From Rotaria sp. Silwood1 (Eukaryota > Rotifera > Eurotatoria > Philodinida > Philodinidae): a DNA stretch of 64,000 nt. The position numbers were made by a program, and so were the translations under genes. The notes under the pieces were generated by a model. The model did not search any database. It was not told the origin of the DNA and was given only the letters and a program-made list of their open reading frames with translations. Position 1 is the first letter of the stretch. Every line of letters starts with the position of its first letter. The stretch lies in contig CAJNOP010000055.1 in NCBI GenBank assembly GCA_905250075.1, positions 97,063-161,062 on the forward strand, given 5' to 3'. Below, piece by piece: positions 61,240-64,000 of the stretch.

Positions 61240-61585
61240 AGATTGCCTTACTCCCTTCAGAGCTTATGGATGTTCCAATATAATAGCCCTTGTGTAGACT
61301 TATGGCTACCCCCCACCCCCTCCATAGGATGGTCATGGAGGACTTATGAGTGCCCCAATATAGTGGCCCTTGAGAGCTATGGGTACCCCTATTGAATGAC
61401 CGTTAAGGGCCTAAGGGTAGGGTACTCCCATACAATGCCGCTTGAGGACCTATGGGTACTTCCATATAATAGCTCTTGGGAAGACCTATGAGTACCTCCT
61501 ATGATGACCCTTGAGGACCTATGAGTACCTCAATATAATAGCCCTTGAGACCTATGGGTACCCAATATAATGGCCCTTGGACCTT
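61240..61585. repeat. Minisatellite of about 35-45-bp units (CTATGGGTACCxxxATATAATAGCCCTTGAGGA)
   Basis: At least eight copies of GACCTATGGGTACC followed by CAATATAATAGCCCTTGAG, variably shortened, occupy 61240-61585. The unit is different from the CCTTATAG satellite next to it. Confidence 0.8.
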
Positions 61586-61731
61586 CCTCCTTGTAGCCTT
61601 ATTTGACCTCTGACCTTTAACCAGGCACAGAAAAACACACAGACAGACATTGAACATTATATATATAGATGATTTTCTTTATTCATTCATTTTCTCGTGG
61701 CAGCAGAGACAACCACCGATTAAAAGCAGAA

Positions 61732-61819
61732 GTAAGTGCTTGAATCAAACGAAAAGTGAAGAGAGATCGAACGACAACAACAACCAAAGCAAATAGAAAC
61801 ATCTAGAAAAAAGTTTTAG
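61732..61819 (+). other. Probable 5'-UTR intron of the TPR/ART gene
   Basis: Donor GTAAGTGCTTG at 61732 and acceptor AAGTTTTAG ending 61819 are good consensus sites, 88 bp apart, just upstream of the open frame that begins at 61842. The frame has a stop at 61839-61841, so the spliced part would be untranslated. Confidence 0.45.
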
Positions 61820-61970
61820 CATACTACTTACATACAAGTGATTTTATTTTGTTCATTTACAAAACATAACGCATACTATAGACAAAACGAAAAAGCCGAT
61901 AAAAACGACTGCTGCTACCACGCTATCTGAACCTACGGGCATTAGGGAACGACGACTACCCCATGCACGT

Positions 61971-64000
61971 ATGGTTCAGAACTTCGTTTTGGTATGGCTC
62001 GATGCCAATATCGATGATACGAACAACAGCGATTATATGAATATTATCAACAAATTAAGGAAAGTAGTGAACAAAATACATTCCTTCACTGATGTGAACG
62101 AATGCATCGATTTTGTAACTGATATTCACGAAGAGAAAATATTTATGGTCTTTTCTCATGCGTTCGCGCAAACAACTCTTCCTATTGTTTATGAAATTCC
62201 ACAAATTCATAGCATCGATATTTTAAGTGAAAACCAAGCTGAGCAAGAAGGTTGGGTCAAACAAGGGCCAAAAATAAAAGGGGTGTTTACCGATATTGCT
62301 CCGCTTTGTAAATCTCTTAAACAAGCCGCACAAGAGTGTGATCAAAACATGATATCGATCAGTTTTGTCACCACTGACAGTGGTTCTACCCAGCAAAACC
62401 TCAATCAATTAGATTCTTCATTTATGTATACACAAATAATAAAGGAAATTTTACTAACCATCGATTTCAACCAACAGCATATTGATAAATTTGTTACATA
62501 CTGTCGCGACGTTTTCGCAGATAATCCGTATGAATTACAATATGTCAACAAACTCGAGCATGAATACCGAAAGCATCAACCAATTTGGTGGTATACCAAC
62601 CCATCTTTTTTATATTCCATGCTGAATCGGTCACTAAGAATGATGGAAATCAATCTCATCATAAGCATGGGATTTTTTATTCACGATCTACACAATCACA
62701 TCGTCGACCTTCATGCTCAACAGCTTGCTAGACGTTCGGTTGCGGAATCATTTACTGTGTATCGTGGTCAAGGACTGTTAAAAGCTGACTTTGATCGAAT
62801 GCTGAAGACACAAGGTGGACTATTATCATTCAACAATTTTTTATCGACTAGTATGGACCGTGAAGTATCTCTTGCCTTCGCTGAGAGTAACCAAACTGAT
62901 CACGACCTGATAGGTGTTCTCTTTGCAATAACTATCAGTCCATCAATATCTGATACTGCTTTCGCCAACGTTCATGAAGTCAGCTACTTCAAAGTAGAAG
63001 ATGAGATTCTCTTCTCAATGCATTCCGTTTTCCGGATTGGACCAATAATACAAATCGATGGAAATAATCGTCTTTGGAAAGTCGAATTAACGTTAACTAG
63101 TGACAATGACCCGGATTTGCATACGCTTACTGAACAAATGCGAGAAGAAACTAAAGGACCGACAGGATGGCTTCGACTAGGAAAATTGCTGGTAGATTTA
63201 GCACAGTATAACGAAGCGGAAGACTTATATGTAGTATTACTTGTTGAAAGTACGAAAGACGACGAGAGAGCAATTATCCTTTATCACCTCGGACTGGTCA
63301 ACCTTCGCCAAGGAAGATATGCGGATGCGCTGACATTTTATGAAAAATCGCTGAAAATTCATCAAACAAATCCTTCATTGCAATATTCTAAGATGGCTGC
63401 CTGTTACAACGACGTTGGCATCGTTCATCAGCACCTAGGTAACCATTCGAATGCACTCTCATCTCATCAAAAAGCGCACGAAATCTACGAAAGAACACTA
63501 CCTTCCAATCATCCTCAACTAGCTACCTCGTATGGCAATATTGGTTTGGTGTATGGGAACATGGGTGAGTATTCGAATGCGCTTTCATATCATCAAAAAG
63601 CATTGGAAATTGACCAACAAGCTCTTCCTTCAAATCATCCGAGTTTGACGGCTTCTTACAATAACATTGGTTCGGTATACAATAAAATGGGCGACTATTC
63701 GACTGCACTTACAGCTCATCAAAAAGCACTGGAAATTGCCCGAAAAACACTTCCTTCAGATCATCCAAGTTTGGCGGCTTCTTACAACAACATTGGTTCG
63801 GTGTACAATAAAACGGGAGACTATTCTACTGCACTTTCATCTCATCAACAAGCACTGGAAATTTACCAAAAATCTCTCCCTTCTAATCATCCAGATTTAG
63901 CTACTTCTTATAACAACATTGGTTTAGTGTATGCGAACATGAGTGACTATCGAAATGCACTGTCATCTCATCAAAAAGCACTGGAAATTCGCCAAAAAAC
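61971..64000 (+). CDS. TPR-containing NAD:arginine ADP-ribosyltransferase (ART) family protein, 3' end beyond the window
   Basis: The frame is open from ATG 61971 to the window edge (676 codons). Predicted mono-ADP-ribosyltransferase that moves ADP-ribose from NAD+ to Arg on proteins. The N-terminus (FVLVWLDANID, MVFSHAFAQ) matches the paralogue at 30375-32294. The ART domain (about residues 190-380) has all three R-S-E elements: R265 in VYRGQG, STS at 292-294 in FLSTSMD, and ExE at 343-345 in VEDEILFS. From about residue 390 kinesin-light-chain-type TPRs follow; from about 63360 the units are 126 bp long and nearly identical (NHPSLAASYNNIGSVYNKMG; YSTALSSHQKALEI), indicating recent tandem expansion. 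This architecture is highly expanded in bdelloids. An upstream frame extends to 61842 without an ATG; an out-of-frame ATG lies at 61962. The stop and further TPRs lie outside the window. Confidence 0.9.
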   Translation, partial: MVQNFVLVWLDANIDDTNNSDYMNIINKLRKVVNKIHSFTDVNECIDFVTDIHEEKIFMVFSHAFAQTTLPIVYEIPQIHSIDILSENQAEQEGWVKQGPKIKGVFTDIAPLCKSLKQAAQECDQNMISISFVTTDSGSTQQNLNQLDSSFMYTQIIKEILLTIDFNQQHIDKFVTYCRDVFADNPYELQYVNKLEHEYRKHQPIWWYTNPSFLYSMLNRSLRMMEINLIISMGFFIHDLHNHIVDLHAQQLARRSVAESFTVYRGQGLLKADFDRMLKTQGGLLSFNNFLSTSMDREVSLAFAESNQTDHDLIGVLFAITISPSISDTAFANVHEVSYFKVEDEILFSMHSVFRIGPIIQIDGNNRLWKVELTLTSDNDPDLHTLTEQMREETKGPTGWLRLGKLLVDLAQYNEAEDLYVVLLVESTKDDERAIILYHLGLVNLRQGRYADALTFYEKSLKIHQTNPSLQYSKMAACYNDVGIVHQHLGNHSNALSSHQKAHEIYERTLPSNHPQLATSYGNIGLVYGNMGEYSNALSYHQKALEIDQQALPSNHPSLTASYNNIGSVYNKMGDYSTALTAHQKALEIARKTLPSDHPSLAASYNNIGSVYNKTGDYSTALSSHQQALEIYQKSLPSNHPDLATSYNNIGLVYANMSDYRNALSSHQKALEIRQK

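Larger units (their letters stand above)
60552..61672. repeat. Three direct copies of a CACAGAGA...ATATATAGA block bounding the satellites
   Basis: Copies at about 60552-60592, 61210-61241 and 61640-61672 share GGCACAGAGACACTCGACAT / GACAGAGAAACACACTGAAC / CATTGAACATTATATATATA. The first and third are preceded by related sequence (CTCTAACCTTTCATTCGGTAAC; CCTCTGACCTTTAACC). They separate and bound the two satellite blocks, so the arrays may have spread as units with this border. Confidence 0.55.

Overview
The window looks like nuclear DNA of a bdelloid rotifer, low in G+C and probably Rotaria- or Adineta-like. The reasons are short GT-AG introns (about 50-65 bp) inside metazoan gene families, two genes of the rotifer-expanded class that joins an ADP-ribosyltransferase to TPR repeats, divergent orphan 7TM receptors, small enzymes of bacterial type that carry introns, and several interstitial islands of TGTGGG-like sequence, the unit I recall for bdelloid telomeres. 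The assignment is inference; no rRNA or mitochondrial marker is present.

Layout: a two-exon 7TM receptor (3743-4808, +); an 11-exon PARP14-like gene with macro, WWE and PARP domains (7265-13965, +); a repeat-bearing AT-rich desert (14-19.6 kb); a single-exon 7TM receptor (19691-20644, +); a three-exon gene fusing ankyrin repeats, a REXO2/oligoribonuclease-type DEDDh exonuclease and a cap 2'-O-methyltransferase-like domain of the poxvirus VP39 family (27807-23319, -); a small divergent ORF; a TPR/ART paralogue with decayed catalytic motifs (32294-30375, -); a secreted M23-type peptidase (35592-36134, +); a nine-exon MAM-domain membrane protein with a mucin-like linker interrupted by an assembly gap (43321-39765, -); MsrA (51388-50789, -); an endonuclease/exonuclease/phosphatase-fold enzyme (54084-55002, +); and an intact-looking TPR/ART gene running off the right edge (61971-64000, +).

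The rest is dominated by foldback repeats. Several are made of a self-complementary short word repeated in both arms (CGGTTAACCG-like, GGAATTGG/CCAATTCC, CGTATACG, CGATTAATCG, TGCTCCC/GGGAGCA with a TGTGGG-rich loop). One (58.96-59.89 kb) encloses a tandem array in which 25-nt blocks are bounded by splice-site-like sequences. Two degenerate satellites lie at 60.6-61.6 kb.

Genes do not form operons. A common theme is NAD/ADP-ribose chemistry (PARP, two ARTs) and RNA-end chemistry (exonuclease-methyltransferase fusion). The most novel candidates are that fusion and the splice-bordered array inside the palindromic element. All gene models are read by eye; exon phases were checked and close in frame except across the N gap.
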